DNA of 64,000 nt from Adenanthera pavonina (GCA_026686845.1 JAIVEN010000006.1:34208501-34272500); one strand, 5' to 3'. Positions 36,802-48,535 are shown, counted from the stretch's first letter. Notes: a model not told the origin generated them from the sequence alone. Made by a program: numbers and translations.

Positions 36802-37325
36802 ATGACTAGTTTTACAGAAATGGATATTGATGGATATAATAGAGAAGCCACAAAACATGTGTGGAACCTTGAGGAAGACAATGTGCTTGTTGATTGCCTT
36901 GTTCACATGATACAAGAAGGAAAATTTATGGTTGGAAATAATGCTAGAATTGACTACTTGAAATATTTGGAATTGCTGAGTGAACATAAGCTCCCAGGAT
37001 GTGGGATAAATTATGCTCATATACAATATCGCATAAAGTATTTGAAATGGGCTTTTATTACTATCTTTGACATGGTACATGGGCCAAATGGACATGGCTT
37101 TGGATGGGATCCCATTGAGATGCATGTTATAGTGATGGAAGATGTTTGGAATGAGTATTTAGTGGTAATGACACTCACATAGTATGTTTATTTCATACTT
37201 ATTATTAGTCTTTGTAATTAACATGTCTTTATATTTGTACACAGGTTAATAAACGGGCTGCAATATTGAAGAATAACACATTTCCCCACTTGAAGCAGTT
37301 ATGCATTCAGTTTGGATTAACCTAA
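36802..37325 (+). CDS. Myb/SANT-like DNA-binding protein (PIF/Harbinger-associated type), two exons
   Basis: Exon 1 (36802-37164) and exon 2 (37245-37325) are separated by an 80-bp intron with GT (37165) and AG (37244). They join in phase 0 to an uninterrupted 147-residue protein. It has the Myb/SANT-like domain (Myb_DNA-bind_3) found in plant proteins linked to PIF/Harbinger transposons and L10-interacting MYB proteins: HVWNLEEDNVLVDCL (about residues 20-34), LPGCGINYAHIQYRIKYLKW (about 71-90), GFGWDPIE, then FPHLKQLCIQFG near the end. A TGA/TAA-free frame in such an AT-rich, decayed setting suggests it is young or constrained. It is short for the family, which usually continues C-terminally, so it may be truncated. 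The start could instead be Met at 36820. Confidence 0.55.
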
Positions 37326-37719
37326 TGTGTGTGGGTTTGTTAATAGGAAGAATATTTGTGTGATATTAAAGAAGATGCCAATTGTTGAACTTATAATATT
37401 ATAGGATGAACAATGCTTTGAATCTATATTTGTACTTGGGACCTAGTTTATCTTTTTTGTTTAGTGTTGTAAAACCACTAGTGCTTATAATTTGGTTCAT
37501 CGATCATATTATGTTTTCTATGTTCTTTATATAAGAAAGTATTGTTTATATTTTCTATCTAAGATCATGAGATGTACATTATAGAACATAATGAAGGGAT
37601 ATGTTAAAATTAACTGGTTATTGTATTCTAAGTGGTAGAGGATTTTTTTTTCCTTCCACATGTGTCACAAATGGCTACCAAATCATCAGAGATAATAGTA
37701 GTTCAAAAGGTGGGTATGC

Positions 37720-38014
37720 AAAAAAGAGTTTATTGCAAATATTGTTGAGTGCCAACTATGAAAATGTTTGGATCGGATGAAACCCAAACCGCTAATACTA
37801 TAGGTGTAACCAAGGTAATTGCAAATTTTGGAAATGGTTAGAATAACTTGCTGCTAATGACACTGCTTGTATACCTGAGAATGATGTGAGAGCAAAGGTT
37901 GAAGATACTAAGTTAATAAAAAAGATTGATCAATGCGCATAAGACATTATGAACATGAAAGCTGCAATAATGGAATACAAAGCAGAACTTGTTGGACTAA
38001 AATCTTTGGCCTAA
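37720..38014 (+). pseudogene. GRF-type zinc-finger protein fragment
   Basis: Pieces in shifting frames match the GRF zinc finger (single-strand nucleic-acid binding): VYCKYC, a stop, VPTMKMFGSDETQ, then CNQGNCKFWKWLE. The last carries the Cys and aromatic residues that end the domain. A helical, charged tail follows (RAKVEDTKLIKKID, MKAAIMEYKAELVGLK) to TAA 38012-38014. At least three stops and one frameshift make it non-functional. It may be the remains of the same locus or mobile element as the Myb-like ORF 400 bp upstream, or an independent fragment. Confidence 0.4.
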
Positions 38015-38284
38015 GGAGGTCTTATAATGTTTGGGTATATGCTTTTAATCTTGGTTGTATGTTTAGTGAAATTGTAGCATGTCAATACCACTGTTATGTA
38101 TTTTGGTTGTATGATGTAGTTAGATGATGCTAACATGGTGAACCTGATCTGTATTTTGGTGTGCATGTATGCGTCAATGGTGAAAACATAGTCAACCCCT
38201 TGTATATTGGCTTCATTTATGAAAAAATTAGCTACTTTATGTGTTTGACCGCATTTGATCCACTTTACCATATCTCATGTTAGA

Positions 38285-38560
38285 CCATATATATGTAGTC
38301 ATATCAGTATAGATATATATACCTAATAACCTATGTATATATATATAAGTAGCAATTTATAAATATGTACATATATATAATATATAAATAAATATACAAA
38401 GATATATTTATATCTATATATATAAATATATACATATACATATAAATATAATATATATACATATATATATATATGAAACGGTAGAGATATATATAATATA
38501 AATATATTTATCTATATATATATATATAAATGTCTATATATATATATATTTATCTATGTA
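38285..38560 (+). repeat. TA-rich low-complexity tract
   Basis: About 275 bp made almost entirely of TATA, TATAAATA and TACATA units with only a few G or C. It is likely to be unstable and easily melted. A short palindrome, CCAACGAAACCGTTGG, follows at about 38565. Confidence 0.85.
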
Positions 38561-38793
38561 TTTTCCAACGAAACCGTTGGTTGCACACCCCTGCATTTGG
38601 TTGTCCAATAAAGTTTATTATCACAAATTATATATGCAATTTCGTTTATCTCAAAAATCTTAATAAATACTGTACCTCATTTACATTGATGTAATTCGAG
38701 CAAAATGATACTATTGCCATCATCTCCTCCTCTGCTATGGTTATGACCTCCGCCAACCACCGCCCTCCTCTGCGATCAGTCGCCGCCCTAGAT

Positions 38794-38975
38794 ACAATTG
38801 CATGGTGGGTGGGCTATTGTTCATAACGGGTTACTTTATGGCGATAGATCATTCACACAAACTTTGTTCTTGCAGTACAAATGTACAATTGGAAAGTGGG
38901 TGGGCTGTTTCTCTCATAATGGGTTACTTTATGGCGATAGATTCTTCACACAAATGTTTTGCGTCAGTTGAGCCC
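38794..38975 (+). repeat. 91-bp tandem duplication
   Basis: ACAATTG, GTGGGTGGGCT, GGGTTACTTTATGGCGATAG and TTCACACAAA recur in the same order with a spacing of 91 bp. The two units carry several substitutions and small indels. Confidence 0.75.
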
Positions 38976-41099
38976 ACATTTGTCCTTTTATTATTAACCT
39001 TTTTTTAGGTACAATATTAGCAACTTTTTACATTTAACTAACTATTTAGTTTTTCTTTTACCTACCAGCAACTGATTACGATAAAGTGATAAACACCTAT
39101 TTTTTTGGAGAAAAATTAAGTTTAATGTGATAAATTTGAAAATATTCATTATAAAACAATTTAACTTTTAAATAAAAATAACAGAAAAATTAGTTGCTAA
39201 TTGGCCAAAAGGAAAAAAAAAACAATTGAGTGAATATTAAAAAAATTTTAAGTTGTAAGAGATGAAGTTAAAAATTTTTCTTCACAAGAAAACTTTCTAA
39301 TCTTTTGAGTCTATAAAGTATTATTTTAAAATTAATTATGATTAACATTCTTTATGATATATACTTTAATTAATTTAAAATATTGAAATATAATTTTTTA
39401 TATTTTCTCCGAACTATTATGAATTATATACATATACACCCCACTCAAGGGCAAACACAGCTTTTGAACCTTAGGGGGGGCCAAATTTTATATATATGGG
39501 AAAATATATAAATATTTTCTATTGATATTTATATAATATTAAATAACAATATGTGTGTGAATAATATAGGAGAAATTTTATAACCTCCCTCTATTATTAT
39601 GTAGCAAAGTTAAATAGATATATATATATAACATTATACATATATTTATTTATTTATTTCTGTGTATATGTGTATATATGTAGATATAAGGGTGAGTTTG
39701 TTTACTGGGAAAAATACTATAAGGGTAGCATTTAGGGAGGAGTATGATATATCACCCTATAATGTATAAAATATTTATTTTATTTCTATTTATGTATAGT
39801 TTATGTGTATATATACACACACTTTACATATAAATATACATAATTCAGGGAGGGGACCAAATCATTTGAGAAGTTTTATATACGTATTATATATCAAGAC
39901 TTGTATGGGAGGGGAGGGGTAAGGAGTTGGGAGGTACCATAGCCCCCTGCGGTACATCTCTGTCTGCCATCACCGACCTCACTCTCACTCTCTCTCTTTC
40001 ACTCATTTTCTTATTAAACTTATTTACTACATTTAGTTGCTAAATATTGTGATATATATCCATCTAATTTCATCACATATAGGATATAATAATATCATTT
40101 AAAAGATAAATGAAAATTCTTACTTAATAAGAAGACATATAATGACAAAATGAATATATACCTCATACACTGATTTTTATCAATCTACTTCTTTGCATAG
40201 CAATATCACATTATTCTCTTGTATGAAAGGATCTTAATATCAAACCAACCTCCTATCTTTTCAAATAATTTATATATTTAAGGTGATCTAAGGCTACGAT
40301 TACCCAATGATCAAATTAAAAGAAATAAACTGCATGCATATTAATACAATTTTTTAATTTTGAAATGATTTTCGAAAATTCTCTCATAAGAAATTATTGA
40401 GTGGAATTGTAAGGTTAAGTTCGATACATATAAATATGAACTGACACAACTCGTGTATGTACAATCAAGACAGGCATTGCTTGCATGGCTTGTTAATTAG
40501 TGATGTCAAACGTAGAAAATAAATTAAATTAATTAATGAATTTAATTTAACAGGTCAAAAATCAAACATATAGTATGAATGAGTTGAGAGTTCCAATTAC
40601 TTGACAAGTGTAATCAGAATTCCTCGTATACGAGGGAGAGAATGATAGTGTGGATTATAAATTCATTGTGTCACTTTCTTTTTCTACAATAAAAAATTTA
40701 TATTAGACTCATATATCACTTCGTCGCTCTCTATTTTTTACATAAAAATTCGTAGACATGAGAGAATATATAATTTTTCAGCTCGAGAGTCGTATGGCGC
40801 GCAAATCACATTAGTCAGTTTTTCTATTTGTTCACTTTGTAAGCATAGAATTTAAGAAAAGAAAAAAATGTTTCTTTGAAGTCAACCTGAATGAAAAATG
40901 TTAAAAAATCATGGGACGACCGCATGATCTTTTAATTACAAATTATTTAATTATTAATAATTATCTCTCATATCAACCCAGCCGCAACTCATTATGACCC
41001 GACCCGACACCCGATTACCCAATAACCGACCACATAAACAAAAGTAGCCTTTGGAAATTTTGAAGATCTCGGTCAAACCACTCGCCAAACATGCCTTTT
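38976..41099. other. Gene-free AT-rich DNA upstream of the phospholipase gene
   Basis: 39440-39960 contains G-rich fragments (CCTTAGGGGGGGCC near 39470, GGGAGGGGAGGGG near 39909) alternating with TA-rich DNA, which looks like remains of transposons. 40975-41035 has a short CCGACCCGACACCCG stretch. No gene was recognised. Confidence 0.4.
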
Positions 41100-41204
41100 C
41101 TCTCCCTTTCTCTCTCTCTTCCTTCCATACTTCATTTATAACTCCACTGCCTCTTTGCTTGCCCACAAAACCTAACTCTCTCTCTCCCTCCGTCCCTCTG
41201 TCTA
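41100..41204 (+). promoter_or_regulatory. CT-rich leader of the phospholipase gene
   Basis: Long CTCTCT and CCTTCC runs directly before ATG 41205 look like the pyrimidine-rich 5' leader (Y patch) common in plant genes. No convincing TATA box can be assigned; TTTATAA near 41135 is a weak candidate. Confidence 0.45.
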
Positions 41205-42671
41205 ATGGCGTCGTCATCATCTTCTGTCTTAAATCGCATTACATTCAAAGAGAGCTTAAACAACCTTCCAAAGTCTCATTCTTTTGGACAGGTTTCACTT
41301 CCCAAGAGATCAAAAACTGAACTTCTTCCTTCTATCCACTCAATTCAGTTAGCTTCTTCTGATAGAATAACACCTACGGTTAAAACCAGTACTAATACTA
41401 ATATCACTACGCCTTCTGGCTTTCCCTCTGATGCTCTTACTTTATCAGATTTCTGGAGAGAGATTCAAGGGTGCAACAACTGGGAGCACCTTCTTGATCC
41501 TTTGCACCCTCTTCTTCGCCGGGAAATTATTCGATACGGCCAGTTTGTCACCGCGTGTTACAAGGCCTTCGATCTCGACCCTGCCTCCAAGCGCTTCTTG
41601 AACTTCAAGTATGGCAAGAAGCGAATGCTGAGTGAGGTAGGAATGGCGGATTCTGGTTATGAAGTCGTCAAGTACATCTACGCCACTCCTGACATCACCA
41701 TCCAAAATTTCTCCTCTTGTGGACGTTGGATCGGCTTCGTCGCCGTATCTTCCGATGATGCCACGCGGCGACTTGGCCGGCGAGACATCGTCATAACATT
41801 CCGGGGAACTGTCACGAGTCAGGAATGGGTCGCGAACTTCATGAGCTCGCTGATTCCGGCCCAGCTCGACCCACAAAACCCACGTCCCGACGTGAAGGTG
41901 GAATCTGGGTTTCTCTCCCTCTACACGTCCGATGAAGCGTCAACCTCAAAATTCGGCATCGCAAGTTGCCGGGAACAGCTTCTGTCGGAGATCTCAAAGC
42001 TGCTTAACAAATACAGAGGCGAAAATATTAGCCTAACGACGGCGGGTCATAGCATGGGAAGTGCACTGGCTCTCTTGCTGGCCTACGACGTGGCGGAGCT
42101 CGGGCTGAAAAAATTAGGTAACACTATTAACGGACAAAAAACTGAAATACCGCTCACTGTTTTCTCGTTCGGCGGGCCGCGAGTCGGAAACCTAGGTTTC
42201 AAAGATCGGTGCGAAGAGTTGGGCGTCAAAGTTCTGAGAATTGCGAATGTGAACGACCCCATCACGAAGCTGCCAGGGGTTGTCTTCAACAACGAGAATT
42301 TTAGGGTTTCGAGTTTGGGATTTTCATGTTATGCCCATGTGGGAGTTGAGCTGTTACTTGATTTCTTCAGCGTCCAAAACCCTTCTTGCGTTCATGACTT
42401 GGAGAGCTACATAGGATGCCTCCTAAAACACTCCAACTCAGATAATAAAGAGGAGGGGATTGGGCTTCAGATTCATGTGGACGAAGTGATGAGTAATTTG
42501 ATGGAGAGGGGAAGAGAATTGCTCTTGAGCTCCCATCACAATATTAACTTACTGCCGGGGGTGTTCTCCGATGCCGGAAACCACCAAGGTGTTCTGGGTT
42601 GGATCTCAAGAGATTTGATAAGTTCTTGGGGCAATGAACTACTCTTTGGCCTGGTTCTTTTGTTAATGTAG
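41205..42671 (+). CDS. Chloroplast DAD1-like phospholipase A1 (PLA1-Ialpha2-like)
   Basis: An intact intronless gene of 488 residues. The family hydrolyses the sn-1 ester of membrane lipids in plastids. Members feed jasmonate synthesis, and the closest type I can name (PLA1-Ialpha2) has been reported as a plastoglobule triacylglycerol lipase. Residues 1-60 are rich in Ser, Thr and Lys and poor in acidic residues, as in a chloroplast transit peptide. The class-3 lipase domain starts near FWREIQGCNNWEHLLDPL. The nucleophile elbow is GHSMG (Ser283). The likely catalytic Asp is 351 in NVNDPITKLPG, and the likely His is 397 in VHDLESY; YAHVGVEL (His378) is also conserved. FRGTVTSQEW is the oxyanion-side motif. 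Start ATG 41205 follows a CT-rich leader, and stop TAG is at 42669-42671. GC content is far above the surroundings, and no transposon interrupts it. Subfamily assignment is by recalled motifs only. Confidence 0.93.
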   Translation: MASSSSSVLNRITFKESLNNLPKSHSFGQVSLPKRSKTELLPSIHSIQLASSDRITPTVKTSTNTNITTPSGFPSDALTLSDFWREIQGCNNWEHLLDPLHPLLRREIIRYGQFVTACYKAFDLDPASKRFLNFKYGKKRMLSEVGMADSGYEVVKYIYATPDITIQNFSSCGRWIGFVAVSSDDATRRLGRRDIVITFRGTVTSQEWVANFMSSLIPAQLDPQNPRPDVKVESGFLSLYTSDEASTSKFGIASCREQLLSEISKLLNKYRGENISLTTAGHSMGSALALLLAYDVAELGLKKLGNTINGQKTEIPLTVFSFGGPRVGNLGFKDRCEELGVKVLRIANVNDPITKLPGVVFNNENFRVSSLGFSCYAHVGVELLLDFFSVQNPSCVHDLESYIGCLLKHSNSDNKEEGIGLQIHVDEVMSNLMERGRELLLSSHHNINLLPGVFSDAGNHQGVLGWISRDLISSWGNELLFGLVLLLM

Positions 42672-45263
42672 GTAGTACTAGTACATAATAATTATATTAA
42701 TTAAAAGAGAGTACACAAACTAAGTCATTGTAAATTGAAGATATTGGAGAGGAGAGCTACTATATAAATATGTATGTATAAAGCCTAGTAAAACAAGTAT
42801 TTTTGTTATATATAGATCATTCGTGTTTATAATATGAAGTTTATAAATTCATCAAGTTATGGTGTAGGTATTAGTGATATGTGCGTGTGTGTGTGTAGCA
42901 TCTTCCATGTATATGTATATAGATGGAAAGCTAAAACATTCTTCCCACTCAGCTACTTTTTACTCATTAATATCATAGCACTTGAGGAGGAAGAAGTACT
43001 ATAGTTCGTGTGAAGCATTCCCAATGGTTTTCAGATTTGACACGTGAACTGGTGGTTCAAAGTCAGATGGAAGTTTTGTTCATGAATAGTTGGAGAGCCA
43101 GCTATTCTTATAGACTTCTTCCTTCTCTAATTAAATTCATTTTCCTTTTAATCTGTTCACACGAGAGATTAATAATTAGTTTGGTATATATATAGAGTAG
43201 AAGCCCTAGATATGACGGAGCGATCGAAATCTGCACAACAAAGTGAGAGGGAGTTTTGGCATGCTTTAACGATATCAGATTAGTGTATAATCTCAATTAT
43301 TGTGCATCAAACTGATAAGAGCTGAGTAAAATCACACACACATACACACGATCTAAATTATGTGTGTATGAGTGATTATAGTTCATCTGTGAGCCTTGGA
43401 AGACATTTCTGTGATTTTTCTTGCCAAGTTCAAATCACCAAATTGGAAGATTAGTTAATTAATTTGAGATTAATCCACAGGAGTTGTCATGATATGCAAG
43501 AGCCTTGTTGTATATATACTAATTCCTTTCTTTTTTTTTTTTTCTTCAAACAACACACACGCATATAATTAATTTTTGTTGCCACAGTACAAGTTCAATA
43601 TCATAATTGTAGGATTTCGGTTGAGATATTAATCATCATAATTTATAATATATGCACACATATTGGGAAAAGCTTCAATGAGAAGAACAACAATGTCATA
43701 TTTTCTTTTTATAGCTAGGCTGCAAAACGTATATACAAAAAACAATTGATTGTATGTAATGATCCTCTAGCGTAGGTTCAACTGTGGTTTATATATAAAA
43801 AAAAAAAGCGTAGGTTCAACTGACTTCTGAAATTTGGAATTAATTAAGGACTAAAAGTCTGAGATTTTTTTTAAGTATATACATTTATTAATTAATCTTC
43901 TAATAATAGTATATTAAATCCTTATATATAAATACAATATAACCCTTAAGATTATATGTACACAAACAAATGTCAACGTACGTAATCTACCATGGATGAC
44001 TGCAGGTATATACACAGCTACACGCGCGCGCACTAATTCCTGCCCAATTGAGGAACAGCAAACAGTTTTAAAAAGACAATTACGGATGCCAATCTTCCTT
44101 GTTAATTATCTGTTGGTTTGAATGATCCACCTAGGAAGGGCTATCAGAGCGTCCTATAGACTCCATCTTCTTTCAAAATATTGTCTTTTACTGTGATTTT
44201 TTAAAACATTTATCATTTCAGAATTTTTTTTATTTTTAAATATAAGGACTTTTATCTTAATTCTAAATATTTTATAGGACCGATAGTATTTATTATGTGT
44301 TATAAAAAATTCCTATTTAATTCATAAAAGAAATAAAGAAAGAATTAAATAAAGATAATTTTAAAAAAATAATATAATTTTTTTAAAAAATTAAGATAGT
44401 TAAATAATTTTAACTTACATTCATAATTAGTATAATATAATTAAAAAATTTATATTAAATATTATAAAAATTATTGATTAATTTTTTTAATTTTATTTTT
44501 CATAAAAAAAAATTTGTAATAAGTAGAGTATAAATAAATTCCCTATTAAAGTATGAAGTCAAGAATATTTTAACAGAGTACGGTAAAAGTTTGCTTCAAC
44601 TCTCACGGGGAGAGGCACAGAGATATGGGTGTGTGGGGTCTACATTATTATGTTTATTTATTTATTCCCCTCTTCTCAGACAGTGCAGCCATAGTAGAGG
44701 ATTTATGAAAAACTTAAAAGTAATGATTTCAAAAGGAATGGGGTATCTTTTTTCTTCAGTGAAAAAGAATGGAGTATCTTCTTGGGCAACAAGAATGATT
44801 TTTTTTTTTTGGGTCCAGAAGCTTCTGGTGATTAATTATTAATTATTATGTCTGCTGAAGTTGGTTAATTAATTTGTGGTAGCTAGCAGGGTAATTAGCA
44901 GAAATTATATATTCATAAGTCGTAAAACATTTTATCACGAAGACCTACCTCTAGTTTAATTTGGATCTATATACCCAATTTCCCAATATGAAATTAATGC
45001 TACCACATAGGAAATGGATAAAAAAAATAAAAAAAATTGATATAATTTGACTTTAACTCATGTAAAAACGAATTTTATTAACAAAAAAGGAAAATATAAA
45101 GTGTTGCTCTTAAAATTGTTTTTCATTAATTTACACTCTAATGCTTATTTTTGCAAATTTCTCGTCTTTCAACTAATAAATGATTTTGTCCTGAATTTTG
45201 ATTTTAGTTGAACAAGCATAGCTAATTAGTTTTAGTGATGAGATGGAAACTATAAGTATAATA
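42672..45263. other. Gene-free region downstream of the phospholipase
   Basis: 3' flank with TATATAAATATG-type AT-rich DNA that may hold the polyadenylation site (42760-42840), a TG run at 42882-42897, and CA/CG runs near 43337 and 44020. 44225-44490 is a degraded relative of the Stowaway family member at 62289-62553. No further gene was recognised. Confidence 0.45.
44225..44490 (+). mobile_element. Degraded Stowaway-family fragment
   Basis: TTAATTCTAAATATT, AGTATTTATTATG, AAAGAATTAAATAA and AAGATAGTTAAATAATTTTAACTT follow the internal order of the better-preserved element at 62289-62553. The terminal CTCCCTCC is missing on both sides. Confidence 0.4.
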
Positions 45264-46376
45264 GGATCAGATCCTCTTCCAGCATTGTCTCTAGCCATTT
45301 TCCCCCCATCTTTCCATAAATAATGTAGGGTATGTTTAGTTTATATTTTTGTAAACCAAATCATGATTTTTTATTATAATTCTTTTTTTCATTATCCAAA
45401 TAGTTTCATGGAAAATTTTTTTATTTGTATTTAAATTTTATTTTTATAAATTGTCGCTATTGTAACATACTTCTTATAAAAATGGTAATTCAAATGGATA
45501 TGTGTTGTCCGTCCTTTTCATTTAATGAAACGGTGTGCTTTGTTGTCTTTTCAATGATCAAAATTAGAATTTGTTTGTTCTGGCCTCTCAAGTTTCTATC
45601 AAATTCATAATAACTCCCTTTCATCTGGTTATCTACTTAATTATGTTAATTTTCTTTCATTAAAGAATCCAAAATACATGGAGAATTTATGTTTAAGAGG
45701 TGTCCTTCGAAAAGTATAAAAAAAAAAAACCTGTGAAATCCTTGTTGGATGACAATAGCTGCAAAATACTACATAGAAATAACAGAGTACGAAAACATAG
45801 AATTAGTGTTTGGATTCAAATTTGAAGAAAAAAACTTGAAAAATCAGCTTCTAACAAGATTCCTAATTTTTTGAACTTAAGGGTGCTGTTCACCAGTAAG
45901 CTGGAGGTTGCCGCTGACTAAGACGAGCATGCCGCCATTGACGCCGGAGGGCTGGCAATCGACGGTGGTGATGCTATGCTAGCACTGCCTTGGATCTTCT
46001 AACCTTCAAACATCAACATAGAGCCATCCTGATGGAGATTCACCAGACTCACATTATTACCGTTCGTGGTTAAAGATAGAGATGGACGTGTTCGCCGTTC
46101 TGTGTGTGTCTCTTCCCTTCCCCCTCCTCAATGTCGCAGAAGGCAGATCTAGTCGTCTCAACGGCGCACAATTACTGTTTGCCGTTAATGAAGGAGATGG
46201 ATGTGGTCGCCGTTCAAATCTGGGTTTGAATCTGTGTGCGTCTCTTGCCTTACGTTTCCCCTCCTCATAGCCCTTTATTGATCTCATCCGCTGGATCATT
46301 TGAGAATTCTATGGACGGTTGATATCTCGTATGAAGAGATAGGCTTGAGACAAATGTTAAGAGAGGATCCGAATCC
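45264..46376. mobile_element. Mutator-like (MULE) non-autonomous element, 1.1 kb
   Basis: The left end is GGATCAGATCCTCTTCC and the right end AGAGAGGATCCGAATCC, short imperfect inverted repeats. AAGTATAATA (45254-45263) and ATGTATAATA (46377-46386) flank it as a 10-bp target duplication with one mismatch; 9-10 bp is typical of Mutator-like elements. It encodes no transposase. The interior (45890-46270) is much richer in G and C than the flanks and has an internal direct repeat, which suggests captured gene DNA (Pack-MULE-like), but no family was recognised. Confidence 0.6.
46081..46268 (+). repeat. Diverged direct repeat inside the Mutator-like element
   Basis: GATGGACGTGTTCGCCGTTC (46081) and GATGGATGTGGTCGCCGTTC (46197) begin two related units 116 bp apart. 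Both continue with CTGTGTG, GTCTCTT and CCCCTCCTCA. Confidence 0.6.
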
Positions 46377-46386
46377 ATGTATAATA

Positions 46387-47956
46387 GCCAAATTATTATA
46401 TTCATAACCATAAATTAGATTAAGCTCCTTCTTTTTATTTTAATAATAACTTTCTGCGATGCGCTTCTTCGATCCAACGCCTGCATACCATATTACATTC
46501 CTATGGCTGTTCCCATTTTAGGGTTACCATTTGACATAGTTTCACCTTTTAGTCTTTTCAATGGAAAAAAATGTTGTACTGCCTCCTCCGGTGCCTTTTA
46601 TGATTAAAAATAATTATTTAAAATTAATTTAAGCTTTGATTTTATAAAAAAAAATTACTACAGCATTCATAAAATACATTTAATAAAACCTATAACCCTT
46701 GTTCCACTTTAACATTTGGAGAGAAAAAAAAATTAAAACTATTGAGGGCATTTGAATGGAAATCACACATTAATAGTTGGTACTCTACTAATTTTTGCAA
46801 AGGCATTTGTATTAAGGACCATGAAAATCTCTTAGAAGAACCTTTACATTCTCTGGAAAAAGAAAAAGCTTAAATTGCATAATAACCATACCAATAATTA
46901 TTTTATGAGAATGAATCTTCTTAATTTATTTAATTGATAATGACAAATTTTAAAAGAAATACATATGAAATTGTAAGGGTTCGAGAGAACGTTATGCATC
47001 AAGAAGATCAATCAAAAAGAAATTTACATACAACTCTTCTTAATCACTGAATATTATGAAAATACATATACTTACACATATACAGTAGGCCCGACAGAGC
47101 GTCAGTAGAACTTTGTAAAAATGTGGTCTGTCTTTTATGTCTGTTGTTATTTAGAATAAAATTGATATGATCAATTTGAAATGAAAATTTAGATAGTTCA
47201 AATAAATACGTTTTTTCTGAAATTAATAAGTGGATTTTAAAGAGAAATTGAGAGATTTGATTTTTCTTTTTCTAACTTTTAGCTTAATTAGATTGTTCTT
47301 TCCATACAATATGCGAGAATGTTATATTTAACTATAAAAATGAGACAATAAATTCAAACTATCCCAAACTCCCTGTTCATAATTTAAAGTAATTTGGAAT
47401 ATGTCACATATATATAGTCTCAGTAATAAATTGTGCATAAAAATGTTTAAGAAAATATTGAGAAAAAAATACTATGATGAAAGATTGGGTGAAGAAAAGA
47501 ATGAATGAAAAGATTGGGGAAAAATCTCTGTAAAGAAACAGGAAAAAAAAAAGGAGTGAGATAAGTGGATTCCAACGACTAAAAAGAAGTGTAGGTCCCA
47601 TTTAAACGATGATACGAAGGCCGTTTGGATCCCCCTGGGAGGAAAAAAAAAAAACAGAGAGGGAGAGAGGCAGCACGGAGCCTAAGCAAAGCTGGCATGT
47701 GCGGCTCAAACCTACTTTGTATATACGATTGATAAAATATCATCTGTAAATATTGTTGGCCTAAAAAACATCTGTTACAGTAGAATCATGTTAATTACTC
47801 TATGACCTTTTTTATAAAATTCATATTCTATAAGAATTTTATAACCTTAAATATAAGTTATTTTACAAAAGTTTATGGAGTATTAATTCATTTATCTCAA
47901 AATTATCTTTTTTGAAAATTATTTAATGAAACATTATTGCTTTAGAGAGTACTATA
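46387..47956. other. Gene-free AT-rich DNA
   Basis: No recognisable gene. A GC-richer patch at 47600-47720 follows a purine-rich run (AGAGAGGGAGAGAGG). Nothing else stands out. Confidence 0.45.
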
Positions 47957-48221
47957 CTCCCTCCAGTCCAAACATAAGTATTTGACTAACTGCATATGGA
48001 TTAAGAAACAGAGTTAAACTAATTAAATTTGTAAAAAACTTACATTATTTTTCAATATTACCTTTAATAAAGACAATTTTTAAGATTTTCTTTGATTTAT
48101 GGTATTTATTAGGGTTAAATATAGAAATTAATGTAATTTTTAAAAAATTTTATTGATACAACTAACTTTTTTTATTATGACATGGTAATTATAAATGATT
48201 TATGTTAAATACCGGATGGAA
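47957..48221. mobile_element. Stowaway MITE, 265 bp
   Basis: Starts CTCCCTCCAGTCC after TA (47955-47956) and ends CCGGATGGAA before TA (48222-48223), a diverged inverted CTCCCTCC terminus with the TA target duplication of Tc1/mariner MITEs. Confidence 0.65.
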
Positions 48222-48301
48222 TACTTGTTATGGCAGATACTGTGACATGAAATTAAAGTTGGTTTGCATTATGTATGGAAGGATTATCAAAATATTAATT
48301 A

Positions 48302-48533
48302 CTTTTCTCAGTCTATATTATAAGATATTTTATACAATAATTTTTTTGTTCATAATATAATGTGTTAAATATATTTCTTTCAATTTTACCCCTCACATTA
48401 ATGATAATGGAAAATTTAATAAGGATAAAATAGAAAATTTTGATACTTTTTTCATAAATTTCATATGAAAAAGTAATTTTTTTAATATGCATATATTTGA
48501 CATAAAATATCTTATAATATGAATCAGAGAAAA
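48302..48533. mobile_element. Stowaway MITE, 232 bp
   Basis: CTTTTCTCAGTCTATATTAT at the left and ATAATATGAATCAGAGAAAA at the right form an inverted repeat, continued by AAGATATTTT/AAAATATCTT. TA flanks both sides (48300-48301 and 48534-48535). Confidence 0.65.
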
Positions 48534-48535
48534 TA

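Noticed and set aside
36682..37125. A 147-codon minus-strand frame opposite the Myb/SANT-like exon.
   Set aside because: It is a shadow of the plus-strand exon: the plus strand carries the recognisable domain and splice sites, and the minus-strand product resembles nothing.
41445..41876. A 143-codon minus-strand frame inside the phospholipase gene.
   Set aside because: It lies opposite a conserved, GC-rich lipase coding region and has no family resemblance, so it is a by-product of codon use.
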